In this document: piece by piece, positions 1-12,900 of the stretch
How the letters are laid out: the number at the start of each line of letters is the position of its first letter
Numbering within the stretch: position 1 is the stretch's first letter
From: Ctena decussata
Taxonomy: Eukaryota > Mollusca > Bivalvia > Lucinida > Lucinidae
Assembly: GCA_963989385.1 (NCBI GenBank)
Contig: OZ022510.1
Location: 34,849,448 to 34,913,447 of the forward strand
Length of the DNA stretch: 64,000 nt
Direction of reading: 5' to 3'
Notes under the pieces: generated by a model
What the model saw: the letters and a program-made list of their open reading frames with translations, nothing else
Database searches by the model: none
What the model was told of the DNA's origin: nothing
Translations under genes and position numbers: made by a program

Positions 1-1771
1 AGAAGTTTCTTCCATCAGAACCCATAGTTTTCTTTCTATAAACCATTAAGTATTCATATTACGCGAGTTCTCGTTTTTGGACCTGAATAACATATATAAG
101 TTAACATTTGCGAATCTGTTATAACGTATGAGCTTAAGGTAGACGAATAGTGAATAAAAATATTGGTGGGACATTCATTTCATTATACCAGCTGAATAAC
201 CCAAAGGGCTATAAAACATTTGGATAAGAAAAGAAAATTTTTCACCGTTTTGTTTTCCTAAAAAACAAACTTTTGTATTTATACATACTTTTTTTACACA
301 TTTTCCATTAAAATTCATGTCTCTAGCACATGGATGTACTTTCATTTCAGCAAATCATATAATCTTTAATATAGGGTATTTGAAACAAACTGGTCAGAAA
401 AATTGCAATTATCTTGTTAATAAGTATATGTTTTCATTTTTTTAAACAAGGCAAGAAAATTGAATTTCATGAAAAACGTCATGAAAAATATATTCAATCG
501 ATGGGGCATGCTTATGCATATTGTTTTAGTAAAACTTACATTGTATGATACAGAATGAAACAAAGAAACAAACATTTCACCGTTTTGTTTCCTAGAAAAA
601 CAATGTTTAAGTTCAAAAATATCCCCAAAACAGACTGCCCAAATACTGCATCTGCTGCAAGCACAGCCGGTCCTTGTCCTGTTATTTATTTTCCTGTTGT
701 TCCGGGTCTACCATAGAGTAATGCCTCAAAAAAGTGCAGATGGAATTGAAATTGCAAAGACCTTGATCATTCTGGTTCCTAAGGAACAGTCTGATCATGG
801 TTCCCACTGTTTGTACGGACGTATCTGCCCGAAAACTTAGGATCTTTATGGTAGACATTGTAAGTGTGTATATATTCCACAGTTGATTTATTTCACCATG
901 CACAATAACTCTGTTATGTGTTTTAACAAGCCAATACAGAGTTATTGTGTATCTAAATACCTTAAAGCTATTAATCCACTGATTACAGTGATGTATTTTT
1001 ACATACATAGCTAAATGGGAAATTTCTTCCCTGAACGCCTAATTTTGCTAACTATTGATTCGAAGCTTGATCGAAATTTTTTAAGTTCTCTCTATTGAAC
1101 ATTAAGACACTGGAAAAGGAGGCCATCTCTTTGTGGCCAAGGGCTATGACACCGTAACGCGTTTTCTGCCAGATGTGGTTTGGTGCGCCAAGCAGCCACT
1201 AAAATTGTCATGAGCGCTAAATGTAATTATATGCAATACTAATAGTTTTCTGTTAAAACTGCTTCTCACGGTTTTGTATATGTTGCGAATTTCCAATTAT
1301 ATTCATAGCCTAGAACTTGTCATTTACAAAAATATTTGTCGTGTGTTTAGGTGGAGGGTACTTTAGCCCCCACCACTCTTCCTACGCCTATGTCGATTTA
1401 TTTTCAATATTGAACGCCTATTTTCATGCATAGAAAATGGAAATTCCAGTGGCTGATTTAAATTGCTGTATGTATCTGCGCCTTGTGCGCTTGCGCATCA
1501 ATCTCCACATCGACTCGAAAACTGTTAGGTGTTAGCAAAAGCAGACAAGCAATAACTGATTAATAATGCGAGTAGCCTCCGTTAACCCTACGACAGACAG
1601 ATATCGTTTCTTCAGAAGATGGTCGAGTACCATAGGGACAGAGAAACCCAACCCGACAGTAGAGTTCCCAAGGGATAGGCCCCTAGGGTACCTTAAAGGA
1701 TAGACACTGAGCTTATAAGTGTTATACGAGTACCTACTTGTGTTCTGTCTTCATCTAAAAAAATACCAGAT
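1..1771. other. AT-rich DNA without recognisable gene
   Basis: No splice-supported coding region seen. A short sequence around CACCGTTTTGTTT is duplicated near 243 and 576. Stretches near 1600-1700 look like old repeat remnants but I cannot classify them. Confidence 0.5.
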
Positions 1772-2525
1772 TATGATATGACGTCGCATCTGAGAGTGTA
1801 ATAAAGCGAAGCATTAACAAGATAATCAATAAATTGATTGTATATGCAACATACAAAACGTTGCGTTTTCTAATGGCGAAGTCGTGTCTTTTACATGCAA
1901 AATTTGCTAATAAAATGCGATTTAGGTGTCATATAATAAGCAGATTCTTGTTTCGTGCTCCTGTATTATTGAATTTACTACAAGTCAATCCACTATAGCA
2001 ACATATCGTTGTTGGAGCAGGTTCAGAAGCGTTCCGTTATCTTAAAATGTTAAAAAGACGGACGATCAAAGTCGTTTCTTCACAGATGTCTGCTCAATTG
2101 ATCCTTGTCACAAAATTTTTCTTTAACAGTACCTGTCAGCTACATTACTAACGACTTCTGTGGCCATCGCTTTTTATAGAGGATCTTACATGAGTGCTCA
2201 TGTATTATTGAATTTATTAAACGAGTTGGGGAAAGAGATAAGATGCGAGGCTCTGCCGAGCATCTTATCGTTTTCAGCAACGAGTTTAATAAATTCAGTA
2301 ATACAGGAGCACAAATGCAAGATTCTATTTATCATACGACAGTAAAATCGCATTTTATTAGCAAATTTTGCACTAAAACGTCACGATTTCGCCATTAGAA
2401 AACGGGACGTTTTATGGACGCCAACGCCTAACGTTACGACGTAATTTGCATATTTAATCCACTAGTGGATTATCGTTTTTAATGCATAGCTTTTATACAC
2501 TCTCAGATGCGAGGTCATATGATAT
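1772..2525. mobile_element. Fold-back DNA element, about 750 bp
   Basis: Left end (1773-1806) and right end (2491-2524) are inverted copies around CGCATCTGAGAGTGTA. Subterminal arms are also inverted: TTTTCTAATGGCGAA near 1867 against TTCGCCATTAGAAAA near 2390. The centre (2190-2320) holds a smaller palindrome containing AACGAGTTGGGGAAA. It looks like a non-autonomous TIR element; no transposase is seen. Confidence 0.65.
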
Positions 2526-2714
2526 AAAGAGTACAGCGAGGCTCTGACGTCACAAATCTAGTTACCGGGACTTTAACTGAGCAGTTTGAGCACAGTTATG
2601 ATTGAATCCAAAGAAATCAGTTTTTCGGCAGAATATTTGACCTGACAGTTGACCGTAACAAATTCCCATCGCCGTTAGAAGGACGTTGGTTGCATTAGAT
2701 ACATTAGATTTGTA

Positions 2715-2835
2715 GTATTAAACGAGTTGGGGAGAAACGATAGCCTCCCAGCTTATCTTTTTCCCCAGTTCATTTGATAAATTCAATAATACATGAGCAC
2801 CCATGTAAGATCCTCTATTTATAAGGGATATAGTT
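2715..2835. repeat. Partial copy of the 1772-2525 element core
   Basis: Repeats the motif TTAAACGAGTTGGGGA and, inverted, TTCAATAATACATGAGCACC, both of which occur in the centre of the 1772-2525 element. The short open frame here is repeat-derived. Confidence 0.55.
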
Positions 2836-3341
2836 TTCGGAATTAAGCTGATTCGACCCATCTTCGAATTGGAGAGGACACTGGCAGATTCAGTTCGAGT
2901 AACGGATAAGTGCGATGAGTTCTTGGGGAAGAACCTTATGGGGAGTGGGCTGAAAAAGAAATTCAACAGTGTTACCAACACTTTATGGTCCAATGATTTA
3001 AGCCAACATCTCTTAAACTATTAAAATGTCAGGTTATGAAACCTAAAATTGAAGTTTTAAAACCCATGTTAGAAAACCATGAAACTATGACATTGGTTTC
3101 CAAACATAGATTAGAAGTTTGTAATTTAGAAACCTATGTACGTAGACTTATTGTTCATGTGGTTTGCCATACCAGTTCACACTTTAAAGTTATATTTATT
3201 TTACAGCCTCGTTACACTTAATCTTCCATAATATAAAGCTCAAATATATTGCGTATATGAAAAGGATCAGGGTGTGATACAATCACATTCCTCATTCCAG
3301 TCACGACATAAAGGGGAATAACTGAAAAAGCAGGTGATATT

Positions 3342-3575
3342 AGCCGCGACACGACAAAACCAACAATGAGGTTGTGCGCCCAGCACAGACTCAGATCAGT
3401 CTGGGTATCCGCCCAGTCTGATCAGAGTCTTCGCTGTCCGCATGGAGGTAGCTTAGAGCCTTAGCTATCCTTTGAGCACTAACGAAGAGTCTGATCAAAC
3501 TAGGCGAATGCCCTGCTGATCTGAGTCTCCGCTGGGCGCACAACCACTTTGTTGGTTTTGTCGTGTCGCGGCTCA
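3342..3575. mobile_element. Palindromic MITE, copy 1
   Basis: Begins GCCGCGACACGACAAAAC and ends with its reverse complement GTCGTGTCGCGGC. The interior is an imperfect palindrome with paired CAGACTCAGATCAG / CTGATCTGAGTCT blocks. About 235 bp. It lies 46 bp past the gene A stop codon, so it sits in or at the 3' UTR. Confidence 0.8.
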
Positions 3576-3576
3576 T

Positions 3577-3582
3577 TTATTT
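3577..3582 (-). promoter_or_regulatory. Candidate polyadenylation signal of gene A
   Basis: AATAAA on the minus strand about 40 bp after the gene A stop and just before a palindromic MITE begins. Usage cannot be judged from sequence alone. Confidence 0.35.
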
Positions 3583-3620
3583 TGTCATGCTTTGTCACAT
3601 GCTTGTTTCTGAAACTTTAT

Positions 3621-3902
3621 TCACACTGCTGATTCTTCTACTGGCCCAACCTCAAATGCAAAATTGACCTTTCCATATCTTAAAGTCATATTTATTTCAC
3701 GGACGGTCTGAGGTGATCCAGAGCTTGTCCCTCCATCCACGCTTGGAATATCTTTTGACATGGATACGTGTTTATTGGTCACACAAGTTTCTTTGGCCCA
3801 TTTCTGTATTTCACCGGAACCGAAGATGAGGAAAATAATCATTCCGAAGATATCGATTCCAGCACAGACATAGAAAACATTCCGCCATTCTTCTTGAGTA
3901 TT
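3621..3902 (-). CDS. SLC17: Gene A terminal exon (TM12, stop)
   Basis: 282 bp to TGA at 3623-3621; acceptor TTACTTTCAG. Encodes [20 protein letters not shown], then GSGEIQKWA and a polar tail of about 60 residues ending EESAV. A canonical AATAAA overlaps the stop codon (minus strand 3621-3616) and a second lies at 3582-3577. Confidence 0.92.
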   Translation of the reverse strand, partial: NTQEEWRNVFYVCAGIDIFGMIIFLIFGSGEIQKWAKETCVTNKHVSMSKDIPSVDGGTSSGSPQTVREINMTLRYGKVNFAFEVGPVEESAV

Positions 3903-6900
3903 CTGAAAGTAAGTAAAGAAGTCAGAAGATAATGATCAGGAATCTACACAATCGTTTACCACAGCCTGCCTAAAAATTAAATGGAAAATGTCAAAATATA
4001 AAGATGGTACCCAAAGAAAAACAGCACTTGTGAATTTGTTTCTGTTTTGTTACATGTATGCTGACAGAAAGAGAGAACGGCTATGCAACTCGCACAAATC
4101 GACATGCTGAGCTCCGATGTTCTTCTAAATAATATATACACAAATCGACATGCTGAGCTCCGATGTTCTTCTAAATAATATATATAATATTATATATTAT
4201 TTAGAAGAACATCGGAGCTCAGCATGTCGATTTGTGTACAGTAAACATGTATAAACCACACGTGTTTTATGACGGATCGTTCTACGGCTGTGCTTCTGAC
4301 GTCGTATGTCATAGTTTGGTTAATAGGTTGGTATGAATGTTTCGTCCTGTCAAGCATTGTGATCCCCTCGCCTTGTGAAGAGAGTGTTGGTCACCTTACT
4401 GATCGTCTCCTTGTATGTAGCTGCTCTTTATTGTTTCTTTTCTCTTCTTCATGGTACAAGAGGAGACCTTCAATATTTGATAGCGATACCCGCTAAAGAT
4501 TTGTCCATTGTTTTCGCCGGGCCGGGTAGCGCAATCGGTAGGGCACCTGACTCGTAAGTCAGAGGTCCTGGGTTCGAATCCCGGTCTGGCCACATACTTT
4601 CGTTTCTCCTTCCGCTGATTCAAGAAGGGTAGTTGTCAGTTACTGGCGAAAGTATGTGCACTTAGTACTGGTTAACCGCTTAGGAGGTCTACGCCTGCCC
4701 AGGAATAGTGTGGTTAGGTTAACTGACCGTCCCGACATGACCTTAGTTGTTTACCGTGGACGTTAAGCATCAAATCAACCAACCAAAAAATCCATTGTTT
4801 TCTTGTTAAGCAACGCCATAGAACATATACACGTACTAGCTCTTGCGGTCTAGATCACTTCTACTCGATTTATTTTTGTTTAACTGCATATTGCCTCTTT
4901 GTTGTGTTACTCGGAACTAGATAGAGTTTTACTCCTGTTTTGTTGGTAGACTTTGCGCATCTTGATTCGTTTCTATGGGGTAGAGAAAGTACAGAAAAAT
5001 TATATAGATTTCTGGGACCGCATTGGAATCAAGGGCATGTCTGTAGGCAATCAAAGCTAGTCTGAGTAGACATGATTGCTATAAACTGAACTGTATGTAG
5101 CGCATAGAACAGACTGCCAATGAAATGATTAAATAAACTCACATTTGGAGTAAGGAGTCCCGCTACTACAGGAGCCACCATACCTGGTATAGTTGCCACA
5201 GTGTTAGTGATTCCAAATAATATACCAGCATACCTGAAATAGTTTAAACATGGAGTAATGATATGAGCTGCAACGTCTTCCATATAATTGAAGAGATCCA
5301 GAACATGCCTCAGTCATGAACCACAATACATCGAAGACACTTAAGTAAAAAAATGAGACACAAAATCATCAAAACATCTACACACTCATACACAATAATG
5401 AGAACAACATACATGTACTTTGTTTTATATTATAAGCCAGAAATATGTACATCAGTAATTGCAGTTTATGTTTCTTTAATGGATGTAGTATCACAAAATA
5501 ATCTATGTGGGCTCCTTGGTGGCGACGATAACATCAATAATCTGAAAATAACCGTCATATTTTCTAGCTTTTGCAAGCAAAGACAAAAGAAAACAGAAAT
5601 TTTAAATTAATTTTGGCATTATGTTTCTTTTTTGTCTGTTCGTGATGCAAAATGTATTTAAGAGAGATACTGATACATGGACATCCATCGAACATCCCTC
5701 GAGCCACTAAGCAGGGCTATGTGCTGATAAAATATATGATTCCAAAATGACAAGAAATTTTACAAACACTATCTATAAAATCAAGATAAAATTTTATGCT
5801 TGAGGTCAACGGTAAGTCTTGCATTTTAATGCATTGCAATGAATTTATTGCCTACCTCTGTGCAAAGTCGATATGGTTGACAAAGAAACCTGCTCGTTCG
5901 TATCCGGTAAAAGTAACAGCGAAAGAAAGTAGCACCACAGCTAGAGTCCGTTCCTCACATGAACAAAATCCTGTGCCAATTAAGCAGATCTGAGTTCCTA
6001 TAACACCTGAGAAATAGACATAAAACAACAACAAAGGTATTTTATTCTCAAAACCCGAGTCACATATGTGACAAACAACACATACAAATACATATGGTTT
6101 GTAACACAAATGTAAATATTAATTCAAATGCACTTATATATTTAACGCGACGTCTGATTGGAGAACGTCAAAAATTGCGACAATATATCTTTCGATATAC
6201 TGTCTGAAACCCGACATCATTACGGAACGTCGCTTCTCATTTGGTGACTTCTGGTTTTACGACCCTGAAAGGATTTGCTATGGGTGCAAAGTAGCACACT
6301 TTTAAAGGTAAAATGTGAACAGTGCATTAGAACTGGGATACCTGTATTGTAAATTGTCATTTGGGGTGGTAAATCGTCGGTTTTATGGTCGCAAATAGCG
6401 TTTAACGGCTCCGCTTGCGCGTCGCCGTAAAACGAAATTTCCGATTATAAAACCGACAATTTACCTCCCCAAATGACAATTTTTAGTACAGTTATCCCTA
6501 AATAGTATCATGTAAAAGCCAGCGCCATTTCACGGCTAGAATGGCGCCAAATGGATAAGGAAAAATATAAAGATTAAGATGGTTTACAATGTAAAATAAT
6601 ACAGCGATGCGCCAACAGTTCAGCTCTTTCCAAGCAGATGGCCACACAGCCTTTAAAATAATGTCCAAAAGAATCAAAGACTAACAAAATTCCTGTAAAC
6701 GATGACAATAATAGTACATCACCACAGAAGAACTGCATTTGCACGGTCAGTAGTAACTTACTGGTTGAGTAGGTAGGGTTGAGAGTGGGCTAAATCTATT
6801 TTACTTGGCCACAACAATCGCCCAAGATCCTGACGTGTTTTATAGTCATACAAGTTATTTGGTCAGTGTGAAGGACTCGTATCCCGTAGTTACGGAATTC

Positions 6901-9900
6901 TCTGCAATACTTTCGAGACTAGGGGCCTTGTTTATAAAACGACTTAAGTGGTTGCTATATTGTTGCTAAGGTTGAACTTCGTTGAAAGAGATTCCCTACA
7001 TCTATGAAATTTGCTCTGGAGGAACAGTCTGAAAAAGACTGTTTCTCCAAGGCAAATTTCATAGATGTAGAAAATCTCCTTTATAGAAATTAAGCCTTAG
7101 CAACGGCATAGCAACGACTTAAGTGCTTTTATAAATACGAACCCAGACTTTAAACCCGGCATACACACTTACAAATAACCTGCATGAGTTTCCTTGTGGC
7201 TGTTGTTGACAGGATTCCTCTTGACCTTAGAGCATCAGCGAGGTGTCCAGCAAATATACAAGACATAAATCGTCCAATATATGGAACCGCAGACAAAGCG
7301 CCATTCTGTTAAATGAAAAACAAGAAACTTCAAAAACTGTCCTAAATCATTATACATGCCTTTCTTAGTGTGCAAGTGTAATGAGGGCTTGATCACTTCC
7401 TTAAAAAATTCCGCCTTCCGTTCTTGAACGTGTTCTTTGTTTACAAGCAGCGACAGACACCTTGAACAGATACATATACAGATACATCTATTTCGTAACC
7501 TTCATTTAGCTATTAACAAAGCCCTAATCTTGCTTTGTCATGAATGAATACACGAATGTTAAACATACATACTGTATAGTGAAAAAAACAAACGTTAATT
7601 TCTTAAAATAGTTTGCAAAAATGGATTTGTGTGGAGTGGGTGAGGGAGTTCTATTGAAAATTATGCTAAAATGCCTCAGTTCCAATAATGCTCCGTATCA
7701 TAAATTAAATTGACAAATATTAAAATCAACCTAGAAATGCTTTCAAAGACTTGGCATTCCGTTCATGTCATAAGTTCTGGATAGTTAGTATGAACACAGG
7801 ATACCTGCTTTATATCAAATTTCAAAACTGCTCTCATGAAAGATGGTATATTGGTTGACAGTGTGTAGTTAGTCCAGTTACAGCATACATGGGCTACCAT
7901 GCACGCCCAAACACAGGGAGACTTGCTGATCGACACCCAGGGCACGTCCATGTTCTAGAACAAATCCAAATTCAACTATGAGAATTGATATTTTCGTTCA
8001 AAGTTTTGATGCTCGTGATAAAACGAGCAAGGGGCACTGGTGTAAAATCTAACGCTTTATTCCTCTCACATGTAGCGTCTAGTATGTTTCCTGTTTGTAG
8101 TTTGATAAGAGTTCAGCGGAATGCTATGTCCAACTGCCTTTCACAAATAATAGTCAACTCAAAGGTGAGTCTACTCAAAGGCGGATAGATGGACAGAATG
8201 AAATTGCATTCCAAACGTGTTATTACTCTACAACTAATGTTTGCATAATGAAAGTAAAAAGTATGACCTTGCTTTCACAGTAACTCTTCCTCAGTACATT
8301 ATCTGTCAAGTTATTGATAGAATCAGGCAAAATTTAAAAAGGGAAGTAAAAAAAAAGGCAATGATCTGTGACCTAAAATGGTGCCAAGGTTACCAAATTC
8401 TAATCATCTCTTAGGTTCGTGTTAGTACAAATGATATATCATGCAAGGTTTTTGAGTCAGTAGGTTCAAGAGATTTTAGCACTCAGTCATGTGACCTTGA
8501 AAATGGATACAAGGTCATCTCGACCTATTCATCTTTTTAGGCTCCTCTCGACGATATATCAATTCAAGCTTGGTCAAAACTAAAAAAAAAAAAAAAAAAA
8601 CAAAGAGGCCAATTGAGTCCAGGTCACCCAAACATTTAAAGATTTACGCCCTTGTTTACGCTAATAAAACGTTTCTATGAAATATTTTCACAGTAACTCC
8701 AAAATGTCCCATTTATATATTTTACAATGATATAAAGAACAATTTCTGTGAATAGTAATTTTAAATCAAGAAATAAAATAATTTTGTAAAGACGCGGACC
8801 GCGATCGAAATCGCCTCATTGGATAGAATTAATTTGCCTTGACGTCACTAGCGCGTACACGAATCAGAAAAATACCTAGGTATCGTCATCTGACCGTAAG
8901 GCGTGGTATCGATTTTTCTATTGGATAATGATAGTGTTCATTTACCTTTTCAATTTCGATATTTTATTTTAATTAAAAAATACATTCAACTGAAATACCT
9001 TTCCTGAACTTTTACTATGGACTTAGCTATGATTATATATTATGTAACGAAAGTATTGAAATTGTTTATTTTGGAGATGGTGAAAAAATGAGGGAGTATA
9101 TTCTTAAATCAGTTTGTGTCAGATCATTTCACATGCATTTAAATTTAAAAAAAATAGAATTTTGTGTTGTTTCAAAAATCCATAACGAACACAAATAAAA
9201 TAATAAGGGGTAAAACAAGTTTACATTGCATGTGTAGATATGCTTGAGGGATTGATTTGATAAAACGTAAATTTTAGAAACAAAATATGCCTTAAAATAA
9301 GTACCTTGTTGTCCACATTGGTAACCGTATTATTTTCAATGTATTGCTTCTCTTCTTCTGAGATGCGAGGGTGTGATCTCGGAGAATCAGATGACATGTA
9401 AAACCAAGCTGCAGTCCAGACAATACCTACCGCTCCTGTGATGCACAAAAGACATTAACGTAACATTTTTTAATTATCTTGTTATATCTTGCTCCTTTTA
9501 TTTGTGAAATGGGCGCGTCTGTTTATAAGAATTTTTGAAACCTTCCTTAAGGTCAAACACCAAGACTTAGCACAGTTATAAACATCTATTCACCAATAAA
9601 TTAGAACCTTTGCTGAAATGCGTATGATGCGTATACATATCTACTCAGAAGACAAAAAATGTTTAGTACTGCAAACAGCAATGACTGAGCTGTGATATGC
9701 ACATGGGATCTTTAAAAACGGTCATGACAACAGCAAAACTGCAGCCTAGATGGTGCATTTGTTTAATTTTAAATTTGTTTTAATTAAATTACACTGTATC
9801 CAATTTTAATGCAAAACCTTTTATGTTTAATGTTCATGTAATTTTCATCACGAAAACTTAATCCGCGAAAAATCAAAACATATAATTGGAAATGCATGTA

Positions 9901-12900
9901 CGCCGTAGGCATTTATATTTTGATAAAAGACTTTAAGCCAAGAGTAGTATACTGACCAGTAAGGTAGAAAATAGAACCCCATCCATTGTCAAAACCATAG
10001 TCACATAGCAAACCAGATATAAATAGTGTAATGGTGCTGCCAACTCCAGTACCTACCAACACAAAAATGCTGCTTTCTTATTTCACTTAATAGTATAGTA
10101 TAAAAAGTGACTCTCAAGTTTACATTGCTGAAGACATTTGAGTAATCTGCCGTTCTGAAGGGAGAGCCCTTCAATTCATAGTGCACGTCTTCACTTCTGT
10201 GTGATATTATTAGTCATTTTCATTTTTGGTCCTTTTCTACCATTTTTGGCGAAACGGCAATTTATATATGAAATATTGGCTATATTGCACTCCTCTACTC
10301 GAACATTATAGTCTTCCATATGGTGAGTACAGCTTTGCTGCGTGTGCGGAGTCATTTTGGATTCATATTGAATTTAAACTGATCTCCGCCTACTTTGTGG
10401 CTGAAGTAATGATCAAGATAATTAAAGAATGCACACACTCTCTGTATGCTTACTACATGTAAGACACAGAATGTGCTTAGGTAGAGTTCAGACCCCTCCC
10501 CCACATAACCCTACCCAAGTGATTTATTGTTGACCGTTTTTAGCTTCAGTTCTAGTTTATTATTATTATGATCGTTTGTGGTCTTTCTGTTAGTCTTTCA
10601 TTTTTATGCAATATGAAGAATAGTCCCGTGGGCATATGCTGGGAAAAAGCTGACGTCTTGGCTTTTCGTTTGTGTTGTTGTGTGGCATCTTCTTAGTTTC
10701 GTTTCCAATTTGTGGATTAGGACAGGACGTGAAATTGATTGTGTCGGTTCTTGATATATGCCTTCTTAACAACTTTACAATGCTAAACTGCGAGAAACAC
10801 ATTTTGCTGAGTTCAAACTCGAAATTAAATCAACGCCTGATTCATCACTAAGCTTTGTATTATGTGGTTTCCTCTTTTATTCACAGTACGCTACTTGGGC
10901 ATTGTTACAGATTTAGCATGCCAACCATCTTTTAAACAACAAAAAGCAAATATTCTAAATTAATATCTGGATATCCATTAAAAATATATTTTTGAGTCGT
11001 TTTGCATGGTGTAACCCAATCAAGGTTAATAGCCTGGCTTGCCTCTTTGATTGTACGACTGTTGGTCGGGCCTCAGACTTTATGAAGGCGCCAACTTAAA
11101 CCTTACATAATAGTTACACAGACGGTTGGCGTCTGACACCCGTCCTCGTACGTCTAGGGTCGGGTTCACCGTCGTGTAACTGGTAGTTTTCTTCTGCTCT
11201 GGAATTTCAGTGTTGCTATTTCTGTGAGTCCTCACTTTTGTTTTATCTTAGTTTTAATTTTGATTATAATGTTTCTTAGATACTACACTTATGAGCTAGA
11301 AATCTTCCACGCAAACCGAACAGCTAAGTGTCTGATGAACCAACGCAGAACCAAGGATGAGGGTTGGTCGCGAATGCAAACCGGTTAAGCCCTGCAGTAA
11401 TTTCATTCCTGGCGGTCCTAAAGCAGTACTTCTGTTTTGTTTCTTCTTGGTTGTTTGTGTGTTGTTTGTTGCCTTGTCTGTTATTGGTATATTGTTTATG
11501 ATGTTAAGGTTAGCCCGGTGGTCACCTACATGGAAAATGGCTGTTCACATGGCTGCCGCTGATGATTTCATTAGCGGTGACTAATTTTGTGATGTCTGTT
11601 TCCCACATGGTGTCTTGGGTGGGATCTGGGATTAAATTGTGTCAGTTCCTTAGTATTTTCCTATTCACTTTTCCAGGAAATGAAATAATATAAATCATTC
11701 CCCGATTGGAGTTCACAGTTTGCCAAGCGAAAACTATGCCCAACTATTGCCTACCTGAGTAGCAAAGGGTTGTTAATTTACTTCTTTCTAGAACTGGTGC
11801 CCATCTACTCCACATTGAGTGCATCGCTGGAACTGTTACTGCCTAGGACCAAAGAGTGAAACTGAGAATATATTAGCATTTTGTCTATTTTAGGTTGCTT
11901 TGATTATCAATATGTATAACATTTTTATATGAAAAACATGTTAAAGCGATTCAAATGCGTACAAATAAGCTAGACTTCCCAGAAACATATAGCAATGAAC
12001 ATTATTATTTTCTCTACAGTTTCCATGCCTCTCCCAGTGGTGTAAATTCGTGTATTGTTTGCAAGTTATAATTACACCTTTATTGTAGATACATGACCGT
12101 GTTTCAACTAATAAATACCTTTTTTTGTTTTTGTTTTTTGAGTGTAATGAAATTATCTTTTTTTATATTTGACAGCCAAAATTGCTCACGTCAATGTCAT
12201 AAACTTTAACGTGTGGTAAAAATACAATGAATAGGATAGGTCGTCCTGTTCATTGTCTCTATTTTGTTCATTTGTCATTTTATAGTGGGGACCAGGTAAA
12301 TTGTTCAGTTTGTGAAGACAATTATTTTTAAAAGTCTTGTTCCTCCTTACTTTTGCCAGTCATATGACTCATTTTTTTCGCATAGCAAACGGCATACTGT
12401 CGTCCAAAGTTAAAGCACCACCACTGTGAATAACAAAGTACGTATAGACGCTGATACTAGTGGAAGACTCTGTGGGTTTAATGAAGTACGCATACATTTT
12501 TGAATACATATTCTCATGTTGAAAGCCAGCATTGATGTCAGGAAAATCTAAGAACGTGTTTCATTTGCAGGCTTTTATTCGAACAAGGTATTGTTGTCAG
12601 TGGTGATGTTTGTAGATTACTGTAAGGAAATATAACAGAATACCTGCATTAACCCAATCAGACCCCGAACAACACAAACCAGATGTACACTTGCTCTTGC
12701 ACTGACTGGCATGAGAATAGTTAGTATGGCACTTGTCAGTAATGCATAACCGAGCACGTGCTTTCCGCCATATTTGTCCGCCAACCAACCTCCGGGAATC
12801 TGAGTCACAATATATCCATAGAAGAAGGAAGCCAGCACAGCTGATTTAGTGGTTGAGTCCCATTTAAACTCAGCTTTCTGAAATCATATTAACGCAATGG

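Noticed and set aside
3391..3576. 61-aa minus-strand open frame, and similar ones at 38807 and 46175
   Set aside because: All are translations of the palindromic MITE (for example the shared [14 protein letters not shown] peptide).
4516..4590. Functional tRNA gene with CGT-like anticodon
   Set aside because: The head has A and B boxes, but the copy continues into a conserved non-tRNA body and is flanked by target duplications. The same holds at 38251 and 51284, so these are SINEs.
7172..7180. Earlier donor CAG|GTTATT for gene A exon 8
   Set aside because: It gives the wrong phase for exon 9. The GTAAGT seven bases on keeps frame and matches the gene B exon length.
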